Part shown: positions 30,973 to 40,127 of the stretch, piece by piece
Numbering within the stretch: position 1 is the stretch's first letter
Layout: the number at the start of each line of letters is the position of its first letter
Source: Nakamurella panacisegetis
GTDB taxonomy: Bacteria > Actinomycetota > Actinomycetes > Mycobacteriales > Nakamurellaceae
Reading direction: 5' to 3'
Length of the DNA: 64,000 bases
Assembly (NCBI RefSeq): GCF_900104535.1
Contig: NZ_LT629710.1
Location: 1,674,001-1,738,000 of the forward strand
The notes under the pieces: generated by a model
The model's database searches: none
The model's input: the letters and a program-made list of their open reading frames with translations, nothing else
What the model was told of the DNA's origin: nothing
Translations under genes and position numbers: made by a program

Positions 30973-32793
30973 GTGACCACGGCCACTCGAGATACCCCCA
31001 CCAAAGCCCACATCAACCACGCGTCCGACGACCGCCCCGCTCCGTCGGCCCAACCGGGTGACATCCGGCGCATCTTCCGGCTCTTCGGCGAGCACAAAGG
31101 CCGACTGGCGTTGGTCGGCCTGCTCATCGTCGCGTCGTCGCTGATCTCCCTTGCCTCCCCGTTCCTGCTCCGGAACATCCTCGACGTCACCCTGCCGGGC
31201 CGGGACACCCGTGGGACCGTCGTGCTGGCCATCGGCATGATCGTCGTAGCCGTCAGCACCACGGTCCTGAGCGTCGTCCAGTCCCGGCAGTCGACCCTGG
31301 TCGGCCAGGGCGTCATGCATCGACTGCGCACGGCCGTCTACACCCACCTGCAGAAACTGTCGCTCGGCTTCTACACGCGGACCCGCACCGGCGAGGTCCA
31401 GTCACGGATCGCCAACGACATCGGCGGCATGCAGGCCGCCGTCACCAACACCGCGACCACCATCGTGTCCTCCGGCACCACCGTGGTCGCGACGTTCGTC
31501 GCCATGTTCGCGCTGAACTGGAAGCTCACCCTGGTCAGCCTGGTGCTGGTCCCGCTGTTCGTCTGGATCTCCCGCCGGGTCGGCGGCATGCGGCGGCGCA
31601 TCGCGACCAACCGTCAGGAACGGATGGCCGACATGTCCTCCATGGTGGCCGAGTCGCTGTCCGTCTCCGGCATCCTGCTGACCAAGACGATGGGCCGCAC
31701 CGAAGAACTGACCCGACGCTTCTCCACCGCGTCCGAGGAGCTGGCCGATCTGGAGGTCCGCTCGGCCATGACGGGCCGCTGGCGTCAGTCCAGCATCGGG
31801 ATCATCATCGCGATCCTGCCGGCCGCGATCTACCTGGCCGCCGCGTTCACCGTCTCCGGCACCACCGGTGCCGTTTCCATCGGCACACTCGTCGCCTTCA
31901 CCACCCTGCAGGGCCAACTGTTCCGCCCGATGATGCAGCTGCTGTCCACCGGTGTCGACGTCCAGACCTCCCTGGCCATGTTCCGTCGGGTGTTCGACTA
32001 CCTCGATCTGCCCGTCGACGTCGCCGAACCCGACCGCCCGACGCGGATGGCAAATCCCAAGGGCGCCTTGAGTTTCGAGCACATCACCTTCACCTATCCG
32101 GGTGCGGCGACCACCACCCTGGACGACGTCGACCTCCGGATCGAACCGGGCCAGCACGTCGCCGTGGTCGGCGCCACCGGCTCGGGCAAGACCAGCCTGG
32201 GCTACCTGGGCGCCCGGCTCTACGAGCCTGACCAGGGCACGGTCACCCTCGACGGTGTTCCACTGGGCGAACTCACCCAGGTCGACCTGGCGGGCGCCAT
32301 CGGCATCGTCTCGCAGGAGACCTACCTGTTGCATGCCACCATCGCCGAGAACCTTCGGTTCGCCAAACCCGATGCCTCGCAACCGGAACTGGAGGCGGCC
32401 GCCCGGGCGGCGCAGATACACGACCTCATCGCCGGACTGCCCGAGGGCTACGAGACGGTCGTCGGCGAGCGGGGATACCGGTTCTCCGGCGGTGAGAAGC
32501 AGCGCCTGGCGATCGCCCGGATCATCCTGCGCAACCCTCAGGTGCTGATCCTCGACGAGGCGACCAGTGCCCTCGACACCCGCACCGAGGCCAAGGTGAC
32601 GGACGCCATCGCGCGCCTGTCCCGCCACCGCACCACCCTCACCATCGCGCACCGCCTGTCCACGGTTCGGGACGCCGACGTCATCGTGGTCATGGACCAC
32701 GGCCGGATCGTCGAACGCGGCCGACACGACGAGCTACTCGCCCGCGACGGCGCGTACGCCTCGCTCCTGGCCCGGGATGCGGTGCTGGTCTGA
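30973..32793 (+). CDS. ABC exporter, fused permease and ATPase (multidrug/lipid type)
   Basis: A 606-residue half-transporter. GTG at 30973 sits five bases after AAGGGAG; the GTG at 30967 is inside that site. The membrane domain (about residues 40-325) has six helices beginning RLALVGLLIVASSLISLAS. The nucleotide-binding domain (about 345-600) has Walker A GATGSGKTS near 398, Q-loop VSQETYLL, signature FSGGEKQR, Walker B VLILDEATSALD and switch His in TIAHRLST. It works as a dimer and exports drugs or lipids. Regulated, by position, by the divergent MarR protein. Confidence 0.95.
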   Translation: MTTATRDTPTKAHINHASDDRPAPSAQPGDIRRIFRLFGEHKGRLALVGLLIVASSLISLASPFLLRNILDVTLPGRDTRGTVVLAIGMIVVAVSTTVLSVVQSRQSTLVGQGVMHRLRTAVYTHLQKLSLGFYTRTRTGEVQSRIANDIGGMQAAVTNTATTIVSSGTTVVATFVAMFALNWKLTLVSLVLVPLFVWISRRVGGMRRRIATNRQERMADMSSMVAESLSVSGILLTKTMGRTEELTRRFSTASEELADLEVRSAMTGRWRQSSIGIIIAILPAAIYLAAAFTVSGTTGAVSIGTLVAFTTLQGQLFRPMMQLLSTGVDVQTSLAMFRRVFDYLDLPVDVAEPDRPTRMANPKGALSFEHITFTYPGAATTTLDDVDLRIEPGQHVAVVGATGSGKTSLGYLGARLYEPDQGTVTLDGVPLGELTQVDLAGAIGIVSQETYLLHATIAENLRFAKPDASQPELEAAARAAQIHDLIAGLPEGYETVVGERGYRFSGGEKQRLAIARIILRNPQVLILDEATSALDTRTEAKVTDAIARLSRHRTTLTIAHRLSTVRDADVIVVMDHGRIVERGRHDELLARDGAYASLLARDAVLV

Positions 32794-32815
32794 ACGGGGT
32801 CGGTGCGGCCCGGGG

Positions 32816-34057
32816 TCAGGCCTGGGCCGGGCAGACGCTCGTCACCGCCGCCGGCGCGGATCGCAGCAGCAGCCCAGCCAGCGCCGACGCAGCCAGGACC
32901 ATGACCGCCACCCCGTATTCACGGGCCGTGACCAGCAGTCCGCCGCCGTGCACGACGAGGAACCCGCCGACGACGGCCGGCACACCCATGGCCAGGTACG
33001 AAATGACGTACACGATCGAGAGCACGCCGGCCCGCTCGTGCGGCCGGGCCAGCGGGACGATGCTCCGGACGGCGCCCTGGAACGCGGCGCCGAAGCCCGC
33101 CCCGGCCACCACCGTTCCGGCGAAGAAGAGCCAGATCGAGGCGGCGTCGAGGGCCAGCACGGTCACGCCAACGCCGAGGATCAACCCTGTCGTGCCGAGC
33201 AGCATGACCGTCCGCGGGGCGGCGTTACGCAGCAGCATGAGGGTGACCGCACCCGTCGCGGCCAGGGCGAACAGCGCGGCCCCGCCGAGGACGAACGAGT
33301 TGTGTCCGATCATCCGCTTGACGATGCTGGGCCCGAGCGCTCCGTAGAAGCCGGCCAACGCCCAGGCCGCCACCAGCGCCGGCGCCGCCACCAGCAGCGG
33401 GACCCGGACGATCGCCGGCAGGCCGAAACTCACCCGCAGCGAGGCCAGCGCACCGGGTTGCCGTGACGACGTCTCCGGCATCAACGCCACGCCGACGGCC
33501 TGCACCGCGAACACACCGCTCAGCACGAGGTAGACCAGGTGGGTCGGGGCGGGCAGGAACTGCACCAGCAATCCGGAGCCGATGGCACCGATGGCGGTCC
33601 CGATCGGGGCCGACACCGAGTTGGCGATGGTGCCCCTGCTCCGGTCGATGTCGAGCATCCCGGCACCGACCGCGGCCACCGCGGCACCGGTGGACAGACC
33701 CTGGATCACCCGGATCCACAGCAACTCGTCCACCGACGACGCGGTCGCGAAGGCGAGCATGGTCAGCGCCTGGACGACCACGGCGGTGAACAGGACCGGG
33801 CGCCGCCCGATGTAGTCCGAGAGCGAGCCGACGGTGAGCAGCGCAATCAGGACGGCGAGCGCGTAGACCGCGAAGACGATGGTCGTGGTGATCGACGAGA
33901 AGCCCCATTCCCGCTGGTAGAGGGCATAGAGCGGGGTCGGTGCACTGGAGCCGGCCAGGAAGAAGACCACGATCGAGGCCTGCAGGTAGAACGCCGGGCC
34001 GGACGGGAGCCGGAGGCGACGACGAGTGGGGGACGGTAGGAGGAGCAGCTCGGACAT
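32816..34057 (-). CDS. MFS transporter (drug efflux type)
   Basis: A 413-residue major-facilitator protein with 12 hydrophobic segments. ATG at 34057 follows CTGGAG by six bases, better than the upstream in-frame starts at 34111 and 34081, which overlap the operators. After helix 1 (YLQASIVVFFLAGSSAPTPL) and helix 2 comes motif A, VGSLSDYIGRRPVL. Motif C-like Gly-rich sequence is in helix 5 (GTAIGAIGSGLLVQ). It would exchange H+ for a drug-like substrate. Divergent from a TetR gene, with twin operators between them. Confidence 0.92.
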   Translation of the reverse strand: MSELLLLPSPTRRRLRLPSGPAFYLQASIVVFFLAGSSAPTPLYALYQREWGFSSITTTIVFAVYALAVLIALLTVGSLSDYIGRRPVLFTAVVVQALTMLAFATASSVDELLWIRVIQGLSTGAAVAAVGAGMLDIDRSRGTIANSVSAPIGTAIGAIGSGLLVQFLPAPTHLVYLVLSGVFAVQAVGVALMPETSSRQPGALASLRVSFGLPAIVRVPLLVAAPALVAAWALAGFYGALGPSIVKRMIGHNSFVLGGAALFALAATGAVTLMLLRNAAPRTVMLLGTTGLILGVGVTVLALDAASIWLFFAGTVVAGAGFGAAFQGAVRSIVPLARPHERAGVLSIVYVISYLAMGVPAVVGGFLVVHGGGLLVTAREYGVAVMVLAASALAGLLLRSAPAAVTSVCPAQA

Positions 34058-34086
34058 TCGTGACTCCAGGGCCATTGACATGGACC

Positions 34087-34128
34087 AGACAGATCTGTCT
34101 AGAGCGCCCACAGTAGACAGATCTGTCT
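34087..34128. promoter_or_regulatory. Twin TetR operators
   Basis: The perfect 14-bp palindrome AGACAGATCTGTCT occurs twice, at 34087-34100 and 34115-34128. The centres are 28 bp apart, close to three helical turns, in the gap between the divergent MFS and TetR genes. Identical twin sites are the textbook layout for a TetR repressor controlling both directions. Confidence 0.85.
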
Positions 34129-34142
34129 GATACTGTCAAAGC

Positions 34143-34727
34143 ATGGCCATCGATGCTGCTCAGCCCACGCCCCGCGTCTCGGTCCGCGAGCGACTGCTGA
34201 TCGCGGCCAATGAGCTGTTCTACGAGGAAGGCGTGCACAGCGTCGGCATCGACCGCGTCATCGAGCGGGCCGGCGTGGCCAAGGCGTCCCTGTACAACAC
34301 GTTCGGGAGCAAGGACGAGTTGATCAAGGCCTACCTGGAGTCCCGCAACGTCGCCCGCCAGCGGCGCATCACGACCAAGCTCGCCCAGCTCCAGACGCCC
34401 CGGGACAAGATCCTGGGCGTGTTCGGTGCCCTGGCCGACCTCATCGCCGAGCCCACCTTCCGCGGCTGTGCCTTCCAGCGGGCGACCGCCGAAGCATCCG
34501 GCGGCCCCGGCGTGGCCGAGGTGGTGGCTCGATCGCGCGGCTGGGTGCGGGACAAGTTCGTCGAGTTGGCGCGGGATGCCGGCGCCGGTGATCCGGGGGC
34601 GCTGGCCGACCGTCTGGTCCTGCTGTACGACGGGGCGACCGTAGCGGCCCAGCTGGATCACCAGACCGATGCGGCCGTGACCGCCCGGGACATCGCCTCC
34701 GGCCTGCTGGACCGCGAACTGACCTGA
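34143..34727 (+). CDS. TetR family transcriptional repressor
   Basis: A 194-residue regulator. The N-terminal HTH is RERLLIAANELFYEEGVHSVGIDRVIERAGVAKASLYNTFGSKDELI, a near-consensus TetR sequence. The C-terminal ligand domain of about 130 residues contains the FRGCAFQRATAE segment common to TetR proteins with a TetR_C-type helix bundle. The ATG is 14 bp after the second operator copy. By position it represses itself and the MFS exporter, and binding of an exported compound should release it. Confidence 0.95.
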   Translation: MAIDAAQPTPRVSVRERLLIAANELFYEEGVHSVGIDRVIERAGVAKASLYNTFGSKDELIKAYLESRNVARQRRITTKLAQLQTPRDKILGVFGALADLIAEPTFRGCAFQRATAEASGGPGVAEVVARSRGWVRDKFVELARDAGAGDPGALADRLVLLYDGATVAAQLDHQTDAAVTARDIASGLLDRELT

Positions 34728-34790
34728 TCGCCGATACCGCGAGTCCGGGTTCGGTCCGGGACCGGGGGTCCGGGACCGGCGGATCGGGCT

Positions 34791-35528
34791 TCAGCCCGGA
34801 GTCGGCCTCGTTGGCCGGCTTGATGACGGCCTCGGTTCGGCCGAAGCGTTGACCAGGGCCGGCTGGGCGACCGGAGGGGCCGGAATCGTGATGACGCTGA
34901 ACAGCTTCTCCAGCGCCGATTCGACCTCGGCCTTCCAGCCGATACCGGAGGACAACTCGAAGCGCAGCCGCGGATAGCGGTGATGGGCCTGGACGTCGGC
35001 GAAGCCCACGGCCCGGGCGAAGTCGGCCGGGAGCACGCACTTCGGGACCTCGACGTCGCCGTGTCCGTCCCGCCGACCGGGGCTGCGCTCGTCATCGGCC
35101 GGATCGCCGGCCTCGACGCCGAACAGTTCGATGGCCCTGACCCCCCGTCTGGTCAGCGTGGTGACGACGCCGTTCATCAGGTAGCGGGCCAGCCCCTGGC
35201 CGCGGAACTCGGGGTGGATCCGGGCCGTGGTCAGCAGCACGGCGTCCGGTGACACGGGAGCGGTCGGGAACGCCGACGCACCGGGCACGGCGGTCGGTGG
35301 GGCGTAGAGCGCGAAACCGGCCGGCTGACCATCTACCGTCACGATCTGGCCGGCGCTGCCCCAGGTCAGCATGACCCCGGAGAGCCACACCTCCTTCTCG
35401 AAGCCGGCCAGGTCGGGGTCCATGCCCGCGGCGGCGTCCGGCGGCAGCTCCCAGGTGACGCACGAACGGCACTTCTCCGGCAGGTCACCGATCGATGACA
35501 TGGTCAGCGGCACCAGTGCTCGCGTCAC
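34791..35528 (-). CDS. GNAT family N-acetyltransferase with an N-terminal Cys pair
   Basis: A 245-residue protein. GTG at 35528 has GGAGG ten bases upstream; ATG at 35501 is the alternative. Residues 15-30 contain EKCRSCVTWEL, a C-x-x-C that might bind metal or be redox-active. The GNAT core spans about 40-190: LLTTARIHPEFRGQGLARYLMNGVV holds the acetyl-CoA loop R-x-x-G-x-G/A, and FARAVGFADVQAHHRYPRLRFEL is the C-terminal strand. The last 40 residues are Pro/Ser-rich. Similar GNAT proteins occur near parB in other actinobacteria, but here parB is 24 kb away. The acceptor is unknown. Confidence 0.85.
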   Translation of the reverse strand: MTRALVPLTMSSIGDLPEKCRSCVTWELPPDAAAGMDPDLAGFEKEVWLSGVMLTWGSAGQIVTVDGQPAGFALYAPPTAVPGASAFPTAPVSPDAVLLTTARIHPEFRGQGLARYLMNGVVTTLTRRGVRAIELFGVEAGDPADDERSPGRRDGHGDVEVPKCVLPADFARAVGFADVQAHHRYPRLRFELSSGIGWKAEVESALEKLFSVITIPAPPVAQPALVNASAEPRPSSSRPTRPTPG

Positions 35529-35749
35529 GCTTGGTCTGACCTCCGGGGATTCGGGCGGTGCGCGTCCCGGCGACTGAACGGCCGTCAGGGCAACCTTCAC
35601 AGAATATGTCGGGTCGTGCGGCCCGTGCCGAGGTGTGACCACCACGACGCCGGTCGGCCCCACCCACGCATCGACCGGAGACATAATCCCGCCGATAAGC
35701 CCCTGACCGGTGAATACCATTCCGGTCGATGACGACCGTGCACCCCAGC

Positions 35750-37348
35750 TCAGTGCACCCGCCGACCGGCCATCCAGGTGCCCATCACCCGGGCCGAACG
35801 GACCTCGCCGAGCTCGGCCGTGCGCAGGTCGACGGCCAGAGCCACCAGGTCGGCGACGGCTCCGATGTCCAGCGTCCCGGCATCGTCGCGGAACCCCTGC
35901 CGGGCCACACCGCGGGTGTAGGCGGTCAGCGCCGAACGCAGGTCGATCCGCTGTTCGGGGTACCAGCCGTCGGCCGGCTCCCCGGACGGGGTCTGCCGGG
36001 TCACCGCCGTGACCAGCCCGGCCAACGGCTCGACGTCCGTCACCGGCCAGTCGCTGCCGAACGTCACCGAGGCACCGCTCTCGAGGACGGTGCGGATCGG
36101 GTACTGCAGCGCGGCCCGCTCGGGCCCGATCCGGGGGACGGTGAGGACCTCCTGCATCGGGTCGGGCTGGGCCCACAGCGGTTGGAAGCACGCGAACACC
36201 CCGAGCTCGGCGAGCCGGTCGAGATCGGTGGGGTCGATCACCTGCAGATGGGCGATGACGGGCCGCAGATCACCGGCGGCGATGACGTCGGCGGCGGCCT
36301 CTATCGCGTCCAGCGTGTCCCGGACGGCGGCGTCACCGATCGCATGCAGGTGCACCTGGAACCCCACCGCGCTGAACGCCCGGACGGCGTCGATCAGCGC
36401 GTCGCGTGACCAGTTCGGCATCCCGTGGCTGTGCGGGCAGTCCAGGTACGGCTCCAGCATCGCAGCGGTACCGGCCTCGATGACCCCGTCCACGAAGAAC
36501 TTCACCGTTTGCGCCGTGAGCTGGCCGAACCCGGCCGACCGCACCTGCCCGCGAAGGGTTCGGAACTCGTCGACCTGGTCCGGCCAGGCCGCTGGATCGA
36601 CCCGGAGGGCCAGGTTCACGGCGATCCGCAGCGCCCCAGATCGGGCGGCGTCCAGGTAGGCCGACACCTCCGCCGGTTCCACCCATGCGTCCTGCAACCA
36701 GGTCAGCCCGGCCGCCGCGCAGTGAGCGGTCGCTTCGTCGATCGCCTGGACCTGGGCGGCCGGTTCCGGCGGGGGCAGGACGGCGAAGACGTACGCGGTG
36801 GCACCCCACTCCCGCAGCGTGCCGATCGGCGTACCGTCCGGCCGCCGGACGATCTCGCCGTCATGCGGCTCCGGGGTCTGCGCGGTGATCCCGGCTCGCT
36901 CCAACGCCAGGGAGTTGCACCACATGGTGTGGTATTCCGTCCCGCGCAGGACGACCGGTCGGTCCGGCACGACGTCGTCGAGCCAGTGGGCGTCGAACAC
37001 CCCGTCCGGGGTCAGCGCCAGGTCGAACCCGCCGCCGTAGACCCACTCGGCGTCCGGATGCTCGGCCGCCCAGGTGCGCACTCCGTCCAGCACTGCCGCG
37101 ATGCTGGTCCCCCGGATCGGCGCGAACAAGCCTTCGAGTCCGGCTTGTCGTGGATGGACGTGCCCGTCGCCGAAGGCTGGGATCAGAGTTCCGCCGACCA
37201 GATCCACCCGCTCCACGTCGCTCGGGGCCGACAGGTGGGCACCGACGGCGGCGATCCGCCCATCGGTGACCAGCAGTTCCTGCGCCACCGGGGTGGGTTG
37301 GTCGGCCGGGCTCCAGATCAGCCCTCCGACGAAGTGCACGCTCGTCAT
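35750..37348 (-). CDS. Amidohydrolase family protein (YtcJ-like)
   Basis: A 532-residue metal-dependent hydrolase. The start at 37348 follows AAGGGA. A beta-sandwich (LLVTDGRIAAVGAHL) is followed by the first metal motif in AFGDGHVHPRQ. The TIM barrel follows with TVKFFVDGVIEAG (position of the bridging Lys), VHLHAIGDAAVRDTLDAIE and the final metal Asp in TFGSDWPV. The C-terminus ends DLVALAVDLRT, where the sandwich closes. This is the amidohydrolase_3/YtcJ group, often acting on cyclic amides or carbamoylated amino acids; the substrate is unknown. It stands alone, divergent from the MMPL gene. Confidence 0.9.
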   Translation of the reverse strand: MTSVHFVGGLIWSPADQPTPVAQELLVTDGRIAAVGAHLSAPSDVERVDLVGGTLIPAFGDGHVHPRQAGLEGLFAPIRGTSIAAVLDGVRTWAAEHPDAEWVYGGGFDLALTPDGVFDAHWLDDVVPDRPVVLRGTEYHTMWCNSLALERAGITAQTPEPHDGEIVRRPDGTPIGTLREWGATAYVFAVLPPPEPAAQVQAIDEATAHCAAAGLTWLQDAWVEPAEVSAYLDAARSGALRIAVNLALRVDPAAWPDQVDEFRTLRGQVRSAGFGQLTAQTVKFFVDGVIEAGTAAMLEPYLDCPHSHGMPNWSRDALIDAVRAFSAVGFQVHLHAIGDAAVRDTLDAIEAAADVIAAGDLRPVIAHLQVIDPTDLDRLAELGVFACFQPLWAQPDPMQEVLTVPRIGPERAALQYPIRTVLESGASVTFGSDWPVTDVEPLAGLVTAVTRQTPSGEPADGWYPEQRIDLRSALTAYTRGVARQGFRDDAGTLDIGAVADLVALAVDLRTAELGEVRSARVMGTWMAGRRVH

Positions 37349-37451
37349 ACCGGACTGTCCCTTCAACTGCATCGACTCGTGGCGGCACCGAGGCTACCCG
37401 CCCGTCACCATCGACTCAGGGTTTACGACTAGGGGACAAATCCGGTTCCGG

Positions 37452-37479
37452 TTGACGATCCGCGACGTCAAACTATCTG
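37452..37479 (+). promoter_or_regulatory. Candidate promoter for the MMPL exporter
   Basis: TTGACG at 37452-37457 and TATCTG at 37474-37479, 16-bp spacer, about 50 bp before the start codon. Confidence 0.4.
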
Positions 37480-37527
37480 CGACCCATGAATCGGCTGTAC
37501 CGCCCGCAGGACCGAGGAGCCCATCCC

Positions 37528-39753
37528 ATGACCGACACGCAGACCACGCCGGCCACCACGGAACGCCCACCCCGGCGGTTGCCCCGCGGGTTCCCGTTCT
37601 TCGGGATCATCGCCGTGGCCGTGCTCGCCTTCCTGGCCGGAGGCTTCGGCGGTAGCTACCAGGGCAAGTTGTCCAGCGTCTCGAAGAGCGACAACTCGTC
37701 CTACCTGCCCGCATCCGCCGAGTCGACCCAGGCCGGGAACGAGGCGGCGAAGTTCTCCACGTCCCAGTCGCTGCCCGGGTTCCTGGTCTTCCAGCGCGAA
37801 TCCGGCCTGACCGCGGCCGACAAGGCAGCCATCGCCACCGTGTTCGGCAAGGTGGCGACCGCGAAGGGTGTGGACGCACAGGCCGTGACGCCGGTGGTCT
37901 ACGCCAAGGACGGCACCGCCGCGTCGATCTACGCGCCGCTGATCGCCAAGCAGAACGGTGTCGCGGTGAACGGGGACAACCTGTCCAAGGCCGAGACGGA
38001 CCTGGTCGACCTGGCCAAGACCGGATTGCCGGACGGGCTGACCATGTATCCGGCCGGCCCGGGTGGGCTGTTGGTCGCCCTGTTGTCCGCCTTCGGCGGG
38101 TTGGACGGCACGTTGCTGATCGCGGCCGGCGGTGTGGTCATCCTGATCCTGCTGCTGGTCTACCGCTCCCCCGTGCTGTGGTTCTTCCCGCTGTTCTCGG
38201 CGGTGCTCGCGCTGGGCCTGTCCTCGCTGATCATCTACTTCCTGGCCAAGAACGACGTCCTGACGCTCACCGGCCAGAGTCAGGGCATCCTGTCCGTCCT
38301 GGTCCTGGGGGCGGGCACCGACTACGCGCTGCTGCTGGTCTCCCGCTATCGGGAGGAGCTGCACAACTACGAGCACCGCAGTGACGCCATGATCAAGGCC
38401 TGGAAGGAGTCCGCTCCGGCCATCTTCGCTTCCGGGGCGACGGTGATCATCGGGTTGCTCTGCCTGAGCTTCTCCGAGCTGAACTCGAACAAGAGCCTCG
38501 GCCCGGTCGCCGCCATCGGAATCGCCTGCACTCTGCTGGTGATGATGACGTTCCTGCCGGTCGCCCTGGCCTCGGCCGGACGATGGGTGTTCTGGCCGCG
38601 TCGTCCCACTCCGGCCACGCCGGCCGCCGAACCGGGCACCTCCGGCATCTGGGGCGCCGTCGCCCGGTTCATCGGCACGCACCACCGCCGGGCCTGGATC
38701 GGTGCCGGGGTCCTCCTGTTGCTGTGCCTGGTCGGGATCGGCAGCCTCAAGACCAGCGGCCTCACCACGGCGCAGGGCTTCACCAACACCCCGGACGCCG
38801 TCGTCGGCCAGCGGATCTACGACGCGAAGTTCGACAAGGGCGCCGGGGCGCCGGCGGTCATCGCGGTGAACGCCGACCAGGCGGCCGCGGTGATCGCCGT
38901 TGTCGAGAAGGTGCCCGGCGTGCAGACCACCCCCGGTTCGGTGTGCGTGCAGGTCGACTACGCCAAGCTGGCCGAACTGAAGAACGCCGGCGGCAGCGCC
39001 CCGGCCGGCGCCACGACCGGGTGCGCACCGGCCGCGCTGCAGGTCCGCCCGATCGACGGCCGGACGATCGTGAACGCCGTCCTGGCCGACAGCTACGACT
39101 CCCAGGCCGCCTACGACACCATCACCCGGCTGCGAACCGCGGTCCACGCGGTGCCGGGCGCCGGTGCCCAGGTCGGCGGCCAGAGCGCGGCCACGCTGGA
39201 CGTCCACACGGCGTCGGTGCACGACCGCAACCTGATCATCCCGATCGTGTTGGTCGTGATCCTCATCGTGCTGTCGTTGCTGCTGCGGGCCATCCTGGCG
39301 CCGTTGCTGCTGATCGTGACGGTGCTGCTGTCGTTCGGCGCGACCCTGGGCGTCTGTGGGTTCGTCTTCAACCACGTCTTCGGATTCGCCGGCGCCGACC
39401 AGTCGTTCCCGTTGTTCGCCTTCGTCTTCCTGGTCGCCCTGGGCATCGACTACAACATCTTCCTGATGACGCGTGTCCGCGAGGAGACACTGAAGTTCGG
39501 GACGCGGGCCGGGGTCCTGCGTGGTCTGTCGGTGACCGGCGGGGTGATCACCTCGGCCGGCGTGGTGCTGGCCGCGACCTTCGCCGTCCTCGGCGTCCTT
39601 CCGCTGGTGTTCCTGGCCGAACTCGGTTTCGCGGTCGCGTTCGGGGTCCTGCTGGACACGATCATCGTGCGGTCGATCCTGGTCCCCGCCCTGGCTCACG
39701 ACATCGGCCGCAAGATCTGGTGGCCCTCGAAGTTGGCCGCCGGGAAGGAGTAG
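37528..39753 (+). CDS. MMPL/RND family membrane transporter
   Basis: A 741-residue exporter with the duplicated RND fold. ATG at 37528 follows GAGGAG by eight bases. Each half has one helix, a large outer domain and a cluster of helices. The paired family motifs GAGTDYALLLVSRYREEL (first half) and ALGIDYNIFLMTRVREE (second half) contain the Asp-Tyr pairs thought to relay protons. It lacks the long cytosolic C-terminal tail of mycobacterial mycolate exporters. It likely moves lipids or hydrophobic metabolites. Single gene with no linked accessory protein. Confidence 0.94.
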   Translation: MTDTQTTPATTERPPRRLPRGFPFFGIIAVAVLAFLAGGFGGSYQGKLSSVSKSDNSSYLPASAESTQAGNEAAKFSTSQSLPGFLVFQRESGLTAADKAAIATVFGKVATAKGVDAQAVTPVVYAKDGTAASIYAPLIAKQNGVAVNGDNLSKAETDLVDLAKTGLPDGLTMYPAGPGGLLVALLSAFGGLDGTLLIAAGGVVILILLLVYRSPVLWFFPLFSAVLALGLSSLIIYFLAKNDVLTLTGQSQGILSVLVLGAGTDYALLLVSRYREELHNYEHRSDAMIKAWKESAPAIFASGATVIIGLLCLSFSELNSNKSLGPVAAIGIACTLLVMMTFLPVALASAGRWVFWPRRPTPATPAAEPGTSGIWGAVARFIGTHHRRAWIGAGVLLLLCLVGIGSLKTSGLTTAQGFTNTPDAVVGQRIYDAKFDKGAGAPAVIAVNADQAAAVIAVVEKVPGVQTTPGSVCVQVDYAKLAELKNAGGSAPAGATTGCAPAALQVRPIDGRTIVNAVLADSYDSQAAYDTITRLRTAVHAVPGAGAQVGGQSAATLDVHTASVHDRNLIIPIVLVVILIVLSLLLRAILAPLLLIVTVLLSFGATLGVCGFVFNHVFGFAGADQSFPLFAFVFLVALGIDYNIFLMTRVREETLKFGTRAGVLRGLSVTGGVITSAGVVLAATFAVLGVLPLVFLAELGFAVAFGVLLDTIIVRSILVPALAHDIGRKIWWPSKLAAGKE

Positions 39754-40127
39754 CCGCTTCGCGGCGTGACCTGCACATATGCCCACCCCGCTAGTCCGCG
39801 CATATGGAACTACCCGGCGCATATGGAACTGCCCGTTTCGGCCGGACCTTCGGCCGAAACGGGCAGTTCTGTATGCGCGGTGCGCTACTCGATTCGCAGA
39901 GCGCCCGGGGCCACCTTGATCGCGCTCACGATCGACGCGGCCCGGAGTCGGCACCGCAGCGCGTCCGGTCGGATCCCCTTCGCGACCCTCGACGGCCGCC
40001 TGACCCCAGTCCCGGCCCGAGCCACACCGCGGCCCCGCACGGGCCGGACGACTGGGCTGTCCCATCCGGGATGGGCTGTCCCATCCGAAGTCGGCATCTC
40101 CGGCCGCCGCCGGGCCGCTAAAGTTCG
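39754..40127. other. Intergenic region with repeats and hairpins before the PAP2 gene
   Basis: 374 bp without a gene. Contents: CATATG-containing direct repeats and a very long hairpin (listed separately), then at 40054-40088 two copies of TGGGCTGTCCCATCCG with period 19. The second copy itself folds as GGATGGG-CTGT-CCCATCC (40070-40087), 40 bp before the PAP2 start. Confidence 0.6.
39817..39878. repeat. 62-nt palindromic element after the MMPL gene
   Basis: Arms 39817-39844 and 39851-39878 pair over 28 bp with only two G-U positions, around loop GACCTT; the inner 18 bp are perfect (AACTGCCCGTTTCGGCCG). A partial direct copy of its start (CGCATATGGAACT) lies just upstream near 39799. It may act as the MMPL terminator or be a mobile palindromic repeat. 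Confidence 0.7.
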
